Assembly (NCBI RefSeq): GCF_022009635.1
Contig: NZ_CP091716.1
Location: 2,061,001 to 2,125,000 of the forward strand
Length of the DNA: 64,000 bases
Reading direction: 5' to 3'
Source: Variovorax paradoxus
GTDB lineage: Bacteria; Pseudomonadota; Gammaproteobacteria; Burkholderiales; Burkholderiaceae_C
The stretch's first letter is position 1. Each line of letters starts with the position of its first letter. The notes under the pieces are model-generated. The model ran no database searches, had not been told where the DNA came from, and saw nothing but the letters and a program-made list of their open reading frames with translations. Both the position numbers and the translations under genes were made by a program. Of the stretch, positions 45,638-54,274 are shown piece by piece.

Positions 45638-46633
45638 TCAGTCGAACTGCGAGCGGTCGCCCGCAACCAGTTCGCGGTTGCGCCGCCGGTCGATCGCGAT
45701 CTCGTGCGCGAAAGCCTCGGTGCCGCCGCCAGCCGGCAGGTTGTAGGCCCCATGAAGCCGCGCGCGCACCGTGCCGCTCTCGAGCACGCGGTTGATCTCG
45801 GCGTTGAGCCGCTGCACCACCGCAGGCGGCGTGCGAGCCGGCGCGAAGATGCCGAAGAGCGAATCGCGGTTCGCCTTCTCGAAGCCCAGCTCCGCCAGTG
45901 TCGGCACGTCGGGCAGCGCTTCGATGCGCGCGGGCGCGCCTACCGCCAGCGGCTGGAAGCGGCCACTTTCGATGTACTGCAATTGCTGCGCCGCGACATT
46001 GGTCGACAGCACTTCGAACTGCCCGCTGAGCGCATCGTTGAGTTGCGGGCCGCCGCCCTGGTAGGGGATGTGCGTGATGTCGGTGCGGCTTTGCATGCGC
46101 ACCTGCGCCAGCACCATGTGGCCGATGGTGGCCACGCCCGACGTGGCCCAGCGCACCGCGCCCGGCCGGCTGCGCGCCTGCGCGATCAGCGCGCCGAAGC
46201 CGCGTCCCTCGAAGGCCGGCGTGCCGACCACCAGCACCGGCGTGCGCATCACGCTGGCCACGGGCACGAAGGCGCGCTGCGGGTCGTAGGGCACGCGCGC
46301 CAGCAGCGGATGCAGCGTGAGCGGGCTGATGGCGGAGAAGGCCAGCGTGCAGCCGTCGGGCGCCGAACGCGCGAGTGCGTCCATGCCCAGGCTGCCGCCG
46401 GCGCCGGGACGGTTCTCGATCAGCACCGGCGTGCCGAGCGCCTGTGCGAGCGGCTCGGCCAGCACCCGCGCCATGCCGTCGCTGACCCCGCCGGGCGGAT
46501 ACACCACGATCAGCCGCACCGCGCGGTTGGGCCAGTTGGAAGGTGCCGCGCGCAAGAGGCCCGGTGCCGCGCAGGCGGCGGCGAAGAGGGCGCCTGCGCC
46601 CTGCGCGAAGCGGCGTCTCGCCCGCGTATTCAT
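45638..46633 (-). CDS. Bug/TctC-family binding protein coupled to LysR
   Basis: A 331-residue periplasmic binding protein. MNTRARRRFAQGAGALFAAAC forms a signal peptide with a Tat-like RRRFAQG. The Bug start is NRAVRLIVVYPPGGVSDGMAR, followed by ENRPGAGGSLGMDALARSAPDG and HIPYQGGGPQLNDALSGQF. Its ATG overlaps the stop of the upstream LysR gene (ATGA), so regulator and binding protein are translationally coupled. It probably reports or imports the ligand of the neighbouring tannase-family cluster. Confidence 0.92.
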   Translation of the reverse strand: MNTRARRRFAQGAGALFAAACAAPGLLRAAPSNWPNRAVRLIVVYPPGGVSDGMARVLAEPLAQALGTPVLIENRPGAGGSLGMDALARSAPDGCTLAFSAISPLTLHPLLARVPYDPQRAFVPVASVMRTPVLVVGTPAFEGRGFGALIAQARSRPGAVRWATSGVATIGHMVLAQVRMQSRTDITHIPYQGGGPQLNDALSGQFEVLSTNVAAQQLQYIESGRFQPLAVGAPARIEALPDVPTLAELGFEKANRDSLFGIFAPARTPPAVVQRLNAEINRVLESGTVRARLHGAYNLPAGGGTEAFAHEIAIDRRRNRELVAGDRSQFD

Positions 46634-47565
46634 GGCGCCGCCGGGTCGGCTTTGGCGTGCGCGCTCGCGAGCTTGCGCAGCAGCGCCGCGAAATGCTGCG
46701 CGGGCAGGTTGTCTTCTTCGGCGCGCGACACCAGCGTGAGCGGCGCGTCGAGCTGGCCGCCGTCGGCCAGCCGCGTGTAGGCGATGGCGTGCGCGTGCAC
46801 GCCGGTCATCGAGGCGGGCACCACCGACAGGCCGACGCCCGCGGCCACGAGGTTCAGGTTGGTCATCATGCGATCGACTTCGGCCACCACGCGCGGGCGC
46901 AGCCCCTTGGCGTGGCACAGCGCGAGCAGCTCGGCATAGAGGCCGGGCGCGCCCGGCCTCCGCACGAGGATGATGCCCTCCTCGCACAGCCTGGCAAGAG
47001 GCAGGGGCCGCGAAGCCTTGGTGCGGGCGAGGGCAAAGCGATGGTCGCTCGGCATGGCCACCAGCACGGGTTCGCGCAGCATCGTCTCGAACACCAGCCC
47101 TTCGGGCCGCGCCACCGGCACGCGCAGCAGGCCGCAGTGCAGCCGCCCCGCGGCCAGCGCGTCGGTGAGCTCGGCCGCGTTGTCCTCGCGCAGCTGCAGC
47201 TCCACCAGGGGGTAGGCGCGGCGGAATGCGCGCAGCGCCTCGGGCATGAAGCGATGCGCCGCCGCCGAGCTGGTGAAGCCGACCGCGAGCGTGTCGGCCT
47301 GCCCCTTGGCCACGCGCGCCATGCGCTGCTTCATCGACTCCATGTCCTGCAGCATGCGCAGCGCCTCGGCCTGGAACAGCCGGCCCGCGTCGGTGAGCGC
47401 CACGCCGCGCGGATGGCGGCGGAACAGCGGCATGCCCAGCTCGCGTTCGAGTGCCTTGATCTGCAGGCTCAGCGGTGGTTGCTGGATGCCGAGTTGCTCG
47501 GCCGCGCGTGTCATGTGGCCGGTGCCCGCGACGGCGACGAAGTAGCGCAGTGCCCTTATGTCCAT
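46630..47565 (-). CDS. LysR-family regulator of the tannase/Bug cluster
   Basis: A 311-residue LysR regulator. The N-terminal helix-turn-helix (LRYFVAVAGTGHMTRAAEQLGIQQPPLSLQIKALE) has the QPPLS variant seen in BenM/CatM-type regulators. The effector domain includes LAVGFTSSAAAHRFMP and GVGLSVVPASM. BenM-type members respond to aromatic-derived acids, which would suit control of an ester hydrolase cluster. It is divergent from the tannase-family gene across a 121-bp region containing a perfect T-N11-A dyad. Confidence 0.93.
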   Translation of the reverse strand: MDIRALRYFVAVAGTGHMTRAAEQLGIQQPPLSLQIKALERELGMPLFRRHPRGVALTDAGRLFQAEALRMLQDMESMKQRMARVAKGQADTLAVGFTSSAAAHRFMPEALRAFRRAYPLVELQLREDNAAELTDALAAGRLHCGLLRVPVARPEGLVFETMLREPVLVAMPSDHRFALARTKASRPLPLARLCEEGIILVRRPGAPGLYAELLALCHAKGLRPRVVAEVDRMMTNLNLVAAGVGLSVVPASMTGVHAHAIAYTRLADGGQLDAPLTLVSRAEEDNLPAQHFAALLRKLASAHAKADPAAP

Positions 47566-47601
47566 ATATTTTTGGTATTGAAAGTGCCTTGTTATTTTAT
47601 T

Positions 47602-47614
47602 TGACCCTAGGTCA
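47602..47614. promoter_or_regulatory. candidate LysR operator (T-N11-A dyad)
   Basis: TGACC-CTA-GGTCA is a perfect 5-bp dyad that fits the T-N11-A rule for LysR sites. It lies 37 bp upstream of the lysR start and 73 bp upstream of the divergent tannase-family gene, the expected position. Confidence 0.55.
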
Positions 47615-47686
47615 CACCGAATCTATCGTCCGGCCGCCCATTCAAGAACAAGCGGCCCAACGAGGCCGCATGCCGGAGACAAACCC

Positions 47687-50443
47687 ATGCGCACAACGCG
47701 CCCCGCTTCGATGATTCGTGCCGTCCTGTATGCGATCGGCCTTTCGCTGCTCTCGCTCATCCTTGCCGCCTGCGGTGGTGGCGGAGGTGGTGGAGGCGGC
47801 GGTGCCGTCGGCCTGCTGCCGACCACGCCGCCCGCCGGCGGCAACAACCCGCCCGCCGGCAATCCGGCCGCCAACGACCCGCCGGACAATCCGTCGCCCC
47901 CGCCCGTGCTGCCGGCCGTTGCCTGCGCCGACCTCAACGGCAAGAGCCTGCCGGCCTCGCTGATCAGCCTGCCCACGCAGGGCGCCACCGTCACCAGCGC
48001 CACGCCGGTGGCCGCGGGCGACACCGGCAACACGCTTGGCGACTACTGCCGCGTGCGCGGCACCATCCAGCCGGTCGACCCGAGCTCGCAGTCCATCAAC
48101 TTCGCGGTGAACCTGCCCGAGAAGTGGAACCAGAAGACCATCCATTTCGGCGGCGGCGGCTTCGACGGCGTGCTGATCGACGGCACCGAGGTCATCCGCT
48201 TCGGCCCCGCCGGCAAGCCCGCGCCGCTGGCGCTGGGCTACGCCACCTACGGCGACGATTCGGGCCACCAGTCGAGCAGCATCACCGACGGCAAGTTCGC
48301 GGCCAACGACGAGCAGCTCGCCAATTACGGCGGCAACTCGCTCAAGAAGACGCGCGACGTGGCGCAGGCGCTGGTGTTCGCACGCTATGCCGTGAAGCCC
48401 AAGCACGCCTACTTCCTGGGCACCTCGACCGGCGGGCGCGACGCGCTCAGCTACATCCAGCGCTGGCCTGGGGACTACGACGGCGTGATCGCCAACGAGC
48501 CCGCGCTCAATTACACCGGCACGCGCCTGTCGAACGTGGCCGTGGGCCGCGCGCTCTACTACAACAACGGCACCGACGGCTGGATGGACCTGAGCGAGAC
48601 GCTGATGGTTCAGAAGGCCGCGATGCAGGCTTGCGACAAGCTCGACGGCGCGGCCGACAACATCGTTAGCAATGTCGAGAGCTGCCGAATGCTCAACGCG
48701 CAGATCGTGGCTTCGCTGCGTTGCCCCGGTGGCACCAAGACGAGCAAAACCTGCCTGTCCGACGCGCAGATCGCCACCGTGCACGCCATCGAGTCGCCGC
48801 TGGACTTCACCACCTATTCGCTGGCCAACGGCGTGAAGCGCGCGGGCGGCTACAACCTGCTCGAAGGCGCGCTGGTGGCGGGGCCGTACACCACGCGCGA
48901 CCTCGGCACGCGCAACGTGCCCGGCAATCCCGCCACGTCTTCCGACGCCAACATGTACGTTACCGGCGACCAGTGGGCGAAGTTTTTCGTCAAACGCGAT
49001 GCCGGCTTCAACACACTGACCTTCGACCCATTGAACCCAGGCAGCGATGCCGCGCGCGTGACCGAGGTGTCGAACCTCACCGACGCGACCAACCCGAACC
49101 TCACGCCCTTCTTCGCGCACGGCGGGCGGCTCATCATGCTGCACGGCCTGGCCGACGAGGTGATCAGCCCGAACTCCACCATCGACTACTACAAGCAGCT
49201 CATCGCCACGGTGGGCCAGCCGGCGGTCGACCAGAGCGTGCGCTTCTACACCGTGCCCGGCATGGGCCACGGCACCGGCAGCTTCATTCCCAACTGGGAT
49301 TCGCTGGCCGCGCTCGAAGGCTGGGTCGAGGCCGGCCTCGCGCCCGCCACCGGCGTGGCGGTGGACGCGGTGGCCGGCACTTACGGCCGCACACGCCCGC
49401 TGTGCCAGTTCCCGGCATGGCCCAAGTACCGCGGCAGCGGCAGCCTCGACGCGGCCGTCAACTACAGCTGCGTGACCGAAGTCGGCGACCCGCTGGCCTG
49501 CCCGAACCTGCCCGCCTCCGTGACCAGCTACAAGGGCGGCAACAGCTTCGGCGAGGAACTGCGCGTGCAGATCGATCCCGCCACCATGGCCTACACCGTG
49601 ACCATCGATGCAAGCTTGCTGCGGACCGCCGGCACGCAGCGCACCGGCACGCTGGTGTCGCAGGGCAGCTGCAGCTACATCAGCGGCGAGAGCGGGGCGG
49701 TGTTCAGCTTCGGTGCAGGCGGCGTGCTGTCGGGCGGCGTGAACGCGCCCAGCGGCGGCGGCTTCTCGCCGCTGCTGGCGTTCCAGAACAGCTTCGCGGC
49801 CGCGCCGGTGTCGGGCGACTTCAAGTCGGTGGCCAATATCTTCAATGTGGTCGGCGTGCAGCAGGGCTCGGGCGGTGCCAGCGCATTTGCGTCTTCGGTG
49901 CGCCTGCGCCAAGCCGGTACCTTCCAGTATTGCCGTGACCCAGTGTCGGGCGGCTTCATGGTCTACGACCTCAGCTGCACGCAGACCGAGAAGGGCTACG
50001 TCGCCTACAACACCACGCGCGCTTCCTTCGACCTCTTCACGACCTCGCCCACCGGCAGCGCCGTGACCACCGGCGGCACGCTCACCGGCTCGATGGTGAT
50101 CGGCCTGGTCAATGGCGTCGCGGTGCCGTTGCACCTGGTGCGCGAGTCGGCCGCCAGCATCGGCATGCGCGTGTACGGCCTGCAACAGAGCCTGGCCGCG
50201 GGCGCCGCGGATGGCAGCTATGCACTGGTCAGCGTCAAGGGCGAGAACCACGATGCCACGGTGGCCGGCAGCGGCCTTAACCTCGGCGGTGCGGCGGCGG
50301 GGCTGAGCTACGACACGCCGGTGCCCGGCGTGGCGCAGGCCGATGCGGGCCGTCCGGGCAATTTCATCTTCAACAGCGGCGTCCTCGGTTTCGTCTCCAG
50401 CCCGGGGACGAACGCGGCGCTCGAATTCGGAGTACGCCATTGA
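47687..50443 (+). CDS. tannase/feruloyl esterase-family lipoprotein
   Basis: A 918-residue lipoprotein. The lipobox LILAAC gives Cys29, followed by ten glycines and a Pro/Asn/Gly linker to about residue 75. The tannase-family alpha/beta-hydrolase domain covers roughly 80-600, with the nucleophile Ser247 in GTSTGG, the acid probably in HGLADEVIS, and His in VPGMGHGTGS. About 300 further residues (from SVTSYKGGN) form a Gly/Ser-rich, probably beta-structured region absent from ordinary tannases (500-560 residues). The protein is probably surface- or outer-membrane-anchored and hydrolyses aromatic esters. It is divergent from LysR, and its stop overlaps the next gene. Confidence 0.85.
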   Translation: MRTTRPASMIRAVLYAIGLSLLSLILAACGGGGGGGGGGAVGLLPTTPPAGGNNPPAGNPAANDPPDNPSPPPVLPAVACADLNGKSLPASLISLPTQGATVTSATPVAAGDTGNTLGDYCRVRGTIQPVDPSSQSINFAVNLPEKWNQKTIHFGGGGFDGVLIDGTEVIRFGPAGKPAPLALGYATYGDDSGHQSSSITDGKFAANDEQLANYGGNSLKKTRDVAQALVFARYAVKPKHAYFLGTSTGGRDALSYIQRWPGDYDGVIANEPALNYTGTRLSNVAVGRALYYNNGTDGWMDLSETLMVQKAAMQACDKLDGAADNIVSNVESCRMLNAQIVASLRCPGGTKTSKTCLSDAQIATVHAIESPLDFTTYSLANGVKRAGGYNLLEGALVAGPYTTRDLGTRNVPGNPATSSDANMYVTGDQWAKFFVKRDAGFNTLTFDPLNPGSDAARVTEVSNLTDATNPNLTPFFAHGGRLIMLHGLADEVISPNSTIDYYKQLIATVGQPAVDQSVRFYTVPGMGHGTGSFIPNWDSLAALEGWVEAGLAPATGVAVDAVAGTYGRTRPLCQFPAWPKYRGSGSLDAAVNYSCVTEVGDPLACPNLPASVTSYKGGNSFGEELRVQIDPATMAYTVTIDASLLRTAGTQRTGTLVSQGSCSYISGESGAVFSFGAGGVLSGGVNAPSGGGFSPLLAFQNSFAAAPVSGDFKSVANIFNVVGVQQGSGGASAFASSVRLRQAGTFQYCRDPVSGGFMVYDLSCTQTEKGYVAYNTTRASFDLFTTSPTGSAVTTGGTLTGSMVIGLVNGVAVPLHLVRESAASIGMRVYGLQQSLAAGAADGSYALVSVKGENHDATVAGSGLNLGGAAAGLSYDTPVPGVAQADAGRPGNFIFNSGVLGFVSSPGTNAALEFGVRH

Positions 50444-51786
50444 AAAAACGACTCTCCATCCTTGCGGCATTCGCACTGATCGGCGCCGCGCCGATGCTGT
50501 CCGCGCATGCGACGCCTGCCGGACCCAAGGCGGCCGCGTGCCCGTCGCCGGTACCGGAAGCCGCGCGCTGCTACACCGGTGAGGACGGCACCGGCGCCCT
50601 CTACTGGATAGCGATTCCGAAGGACTGGAACCGCGTGCTGGTGATGCACGCCCACGGCGGCCCGGAGACCGGCCCGCCCAAGCTCGAGCGCAGCGAGGAA
50701 GACCTCAAGCGCTGGGCCGTCACCGTGAAGGCCGGCTATGCCTGGGCCGGGTCCACCTACCGGCGCGGCGGCTACGGCGTGACCATGGCCGCGGAAGACA
50801 CCGAGCGGCTGCGCCGGATCTTCGTGCGCCACTTCGGCCAGCCGCGCCGCACCTTGCTGCACGGGCAGAGCTACGGCGCGGGCGTGGCCGCTAAGGCGGC
50901 CGAACTGTACGCGCCCGCGGGCGGAGCGAAGAGCCCTTACGACGGCCTCATGCTCACCAGCGGCGTGCTCGGCGGCGGCAACAGCGCCTACGACTTCCGG
51001 CTCGACCTGCGCGTGGTGTACCAGTACGTCTGCCACAACCATCCGCGCCCCGACGAGCCGCAGTACCCGCTGTGGATGGGCCTGCCGCTCGAGTCGAAGC
51101 TCACGCGAGCCGACCTTGCCGCGCGCGTGAAGGAATGCACCGGCGTCGGCCTGCCCGCCGCGCAGCGCACGCCGGAGCAGGCGGCGCGGCTGAAGACCAT
51201 CCTCTCGGTCGTGAAGATCCAGGAACGCTCGCTGGTGGGCCACCTCGGCTGGGCCACATGGCTCTTCCAGGACCTGGTGCAGAAGCGGCTCGGCGGGCGC
51301 AATCCCTTCGGCAACATCGGCGCGGTCTACAGCGGATCGGCCGACGACGCGGCGCTCAATGCCGGCGTGCTGCGCTATGCCGCCGACCCGCAGGCCAAGG
51401 GCGCGCTGGCGGCCGACAGCCAGCCCACAGGACGCACCGCGCTGCCGACCGTGGGCCTGCATGCGATCGACGACCCCACGGCCTTCGTAGAACTGGAGAA
51501 CTCGTATCGCCGCATCCGCGACGCGGCCGGCACCGGCAACCTGCTGGTGCAGAGCTTCAGCAGCGAGCGCGAGCACAGCTACCTGAGCGATTCGGAGTAC
51601 CCCGCGCTCTTCGCCGCGCTGCTCGACTGGATCGACAAGGGCGAGAAGCCCACGCCCGAAAGTCTCGCGCAGCGCTGCAAGGCATTGATGCCGCGCTACG
51701 ACACCGACGGCAAGAACGGCTGCCACATCCAGCCGCAATGGCAGCCCGCCGCGCTCGAAAGCCGCGTGCCGCCGCGCGCGCCCTGA
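50440..51786 (+). CDS. secreted alpha/beta hydrolase
   Basis: A 448-residue protein from a TTG start overlapping the tannase-family stop, with CGGAG upstream. The signal peptide is KKRLSILAAFALIGAAPMLSAHA. The catalytic domain has VLVMHAHGGPETGPP (oxyanion region) and the nucleophile in LLHGQSYGAGVAAKAAEL. The acid and histidine probably lie in HAIDDPTAFVELE and SEREHSYLS. It resembles periplasmic esterases of unknown substrate. Tight coupling to the tannase-family gene suggests they process the same ester in sequence. Confidence 0.82.
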   Translation: MKKRLSILAAFALIGAAPMLSAHATPAGPKAAACPSPVPEAARCYTGEDGTGALYWIAIPKDWNRVLVMHAHGGPETGPPKLERSEEDLKRWAVTVKAGYAWAGSTYRRGGYGVTMAAEDTERLRRIFVRHFGQPRRTLLHGQSYGAGVAAKAAELYAPAGGAKSPYDGLMLTSGVLGGGNSAYDFRLDLRVVYQYVCHNHPRPDEPQYPLWMGLPLESKLTRADLAARVKECTGVGLPAAQRTPEQAARLKTILSVVKIQERSLVGHLGWATWLFQDLVQKRLGGRNPFGNIGAVYSGSADDAALNAGVLRYAADPQAKGALAADSQPTGRTALPTVGLHAIDDPTAFVELENSYRRIRDAAGTGNLLVQSFSSEREHSYLSDSEYPALFAALLDWIDKGEKPTPESLAQRCKALMPRYDTDGKNGCHIQPQWQPAALESRVPPRAP

Positions 51787-51818
51787 ATTTCCCTTTTCCT
51801 CAATACAACGGAGACCTC

Positions 51819-52793
51819 ATGAAAAAACTGTTCGCCCTCGCGGCGATCGCCATTGCTGTCGGCGCGCATGCGCAGGACTTTCCGGGCGGCAAGTCGATCA
51901 CCATCGTCGTGCCTTTCGCGGCCGGCGGCCCGACCGACCGCGTCGCGCGCGACCTGGCCGAAGCGCTGCGCAAGCCGCTGGGCGGCGGCACGGTGATCAT
52001 CGACAACGTGCCCGGCGCCGGCAGCTCCATCGGCGCGGCCAAGGTGGCGCGCGCCACGCCCGACGGCTACACACTGCTGCTGAACCACATCGCGATGGCC
52101 ACCGTGCCCAGCCTGGTGCGCAACCTGCCGTTCAAGGTGGAGACCGATTTCGAATACCTGGGCATCGTCAACGACGTGCCGATGACGCTCATCTCCAAGC
52201 CGAGCATCCCGGCCACCAACTACAAGGAGCTGACGACCTGGATCGCGTCCAACAAGGGCAAGATCAACATCGGCAATGCCGGCGTGGGCTCGGCCTCGCA
52301 CCTGTGCGGGCTGCTCTACCAGAGCGCCACCAAGACCGAGATGACGGCGGTGCCGTACAAGGGCACGGCACCGGCCATCACCGACCTGATCGGCGGGCAG
52401 ATCGACCTGCTGTGCGACCAGACCACCAACACCACGCCGCAGATCCAGGCCGGCAAGGTCAAGGCCTTTGCCGTGACCACGCCCAAGCGGCTCGCGCTGC
52501 CGATGCTGAAAGACCTGCCCACGCTCGACGAGGCCGGCCTGAAGAACTTCCAGGTCACCATCTGGCACGGCCTGTATGCGCCCAAGGGCACGCCCGCGCC
52601 GGTGCTGAAGAAGCTCAACGACGCGCTGAAGACGGCGCTGAAAGACCCGGACTTCATCCACCGCGAGGAACTGCTGGGCGCCGTGGTGGCGACCGACGGG
52701 CGCATCGAGCCCGCCGGCCACAAGAAGTTCGTGGCCGACGAGATCGCGAAGTGGACGCCGATCATCAAGGCGGCCGGCGTCTACGCCGAGTGA
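51819..52793 (+). CDS. Bug/TctC-family binding protein in the tannase operon
   Basis: A 324-residue periplasmic binding protein with a short signal peptide ([18 protein letters not shown]). The mature start [26 protein letters not shown] and [22 protein letters not shown] are Bug features, with [20 protein letters not shown] in the second lobe. A GGAG precedes the ATG, 32 bp after the hydrolase gene. It would capture an acid released by the upstream esterases. Its last 13 bp overlap the 3' end of the convergent outer-membrane channel gene. Confidence 0.93.
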   Translation: MKKLFALAAIAIAVGAHAQDFPGGKSITIVVPFAAGGPTDRVARDLAEALRKPLGGGTVIIDNVPGAGSSIGAAKVARATPDGYTLLLNHIAMATVPSLVRNLPFKVETDFEYLGIVNDVPMTLISKPSIPATNYKELTTWIASNKGKINIGNAGVGSASHLCGLLYQSATKTEMTAVPYKGTAPAITDLIGGQIDLLCDQTTNTTPQIQAGKVKAFAVTTPKRLALPMLKDLPTLDEAGLKNFQVTIWHGLYAPKGTPAPVLKKLNDALKTALKDPDFIHREELLGAVVATDGRIEPAGHKKFVADEIAKWTPIIKAAGVYAE

Positions 52794-54274
52794 TCCTTCG
52801 CGCCGCTGCCTTCGCCTGACGCGGCGGCGGACCCGGCCTGCGCCGTGTCCCCGCCGCCCATTACCTTGTAGAGCGTGATGCGGTTGCTCTGCTCCGACAG
52901 CCGCAGGCCGATCAGCGTCTGCTGCGCGGTGTACAGCGAGCGCTGCGCATCCAGCACTTCGAGGAAGCTGTAGCTGCCATTGCGGTAGAGCGCCTCTGAC
53001 AGCGTGTAGCTCTTCCGCGTGGCCTCGACCAGCGACTGCTGCGCCGCGAGCTGCTCGCCCAGCGAGCGGCGCACGGCCAGCGCGTCGGCCACTTCCCTGA
53101 AGGCGGTCTGCACCGTCTTCTCGTAGGTGGCGAGATCGATCTCGCGCTGCGCCTTCGCGGCGTCGAGGCTGGCGCGGTTGCTGCCGGCATTGAAGATCGG
53201 CAGGCTGATCGATGGCGCGAAACTCCAGGTGCTGTTGCCGCCCTTGAACAGGCCCGACAGCGCGGTGCTCGACGAACCCGCACTCGCCGTGAGCGAGATC
53301 GTCGGGAAGAAGGCCGCGCGCGCCGCGCCGATGTCGGCGTTGGAGCCCTGCAGTGTGTGCTCGGCGGCCCGCACGTCGGGGCGCTGCTGCAGGAGCGCCG
53401 ACGGCAGGCCCGCGGGCACCTCGACCAGCGCGCTGGCGGTGGCCATGCCGGCGATGCCGGTGGCAGGCAGCAGCTCGTCGGGCACCGTGGCGCCGGCCAG
53501 CAGGTCGAGCGCATTGCGGTCCTGCGCCACTTGCGCGGTGTAGCCGGCCACGTCGACGCGCGCCGACTCCACCGTGGTCTGCGCCTGGGCCAGCGCCAGC
53601 GCCGAGCTCGCGCCCAGCTCGCGCATGCGGCCGGTCAGCTCGTACGAACGCTGCTGGCTCGCCAGCGTGTCCTGCGCGAGCTTGAGCCGTTCGTTGTCGG
53701 CCGCCAGCGTGAGCCAGGCCGAGGCGACTTCCGCCACCAGGCTGATCTGCGTGCTGCGCCGCGTGGCCTCGGTCGACAGGTAGCTCTGCAGGGCCGCTTC
53801 GTTGAGGTTGCGCACGCGGCCGAACAGGTCGAGCTCGTAGCTGCTGAAGCCCAGAGAAGCGCTGTACTGCGAGCCGATGGACGATTCGCCGCTGTTGCTC
53901 GTCGCGGCGGAAGTGCGCTGGCGCGTGCCGCCCGCCGTGGCCGAGACGCTGGGGAACAGCTCGGCGCGCTGCACGCCGTACTGGGCGCGCGCTTTCTCGA
54001 TGTTCTGCACCGCCACGCGCAAATCGCGGTTGTTCGCCAGCGCCAGCGCGATGGTGCGGCGCAGCCGGTCGTCGGTGATGAACCCCTGCCAGCCGGTGGT
54101 GGCGGAGACGGCGCCTTCGGTCTTGGCGCCCGAGGTGGCGGGCCATTGCGAAGGCACTGGCGCGTCGGGCCGCGAGTACACGGGCGCCAGGTTGGCGCAG
54201 CCGGCCAGCAGCGCGGCGGCAAGCAGGGCGGAGAGGGTGGAGAGCCTGAAGCGAGTAGATGTCATGGCGTTCAT
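52781..54274 (-). CDS. RND efflux outer-membrane factor lipoprotein (OprM/NodT type)
   Basis: A 497-residue TolC-like channel subunit. The lipobox ALLAGC gives Cys26. The two repeated OEP domains follow: [33 protein letters not shown] in the first and [35 protein letters not shown] in the second. Its ATG overlaps the stop of the RND pump gene (ATGA); a second ATG three codons on is possible. It is last in the adaptor-pump-channel operon and completes a tripartite pump. Confidence 0.94.
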   Translation of the reverse strand: MNAMTSTRFRLSTLSALLAAALLAGCANLAPVYSRPDAPVPSQWPATSGAKTEGAVSATTGWQGFITDDRLRRTIALALANNRDLRVAVQNIEKARAQYGVQRAELFPSVSATAGGTRQRTSAATSNSGESSIGSQYSASLGFSSYELDLFGRVRNLNEAALQSYLSTEATRRSTQISLVAEVASAWLTLAADNERLKLAQDTLASQQRSYELTGRMRELGASSALALAQAQTTVESARVDVAGYTAQVAQDRNALDLLAGATVPDELLPATGIAGMATASALVEVPAGLPSALLQQRPDVRAAEHTLQGSNADIGAARAAFFPTISLTASAGSSSTALSGLFKGGNSTWSFAPSISLPIFNAGSNRASLDAAKAQREIDLATYEKTVQTAFREVADALAVRRSLGEQLAAQQSLVEATRKSYTLSEALYRNGSYSFLEVLDAQRSLYTAQQTLIGLRLSEQSNRITLYKVMGGGDTAQAGSAAASGEGSGAKDHSA

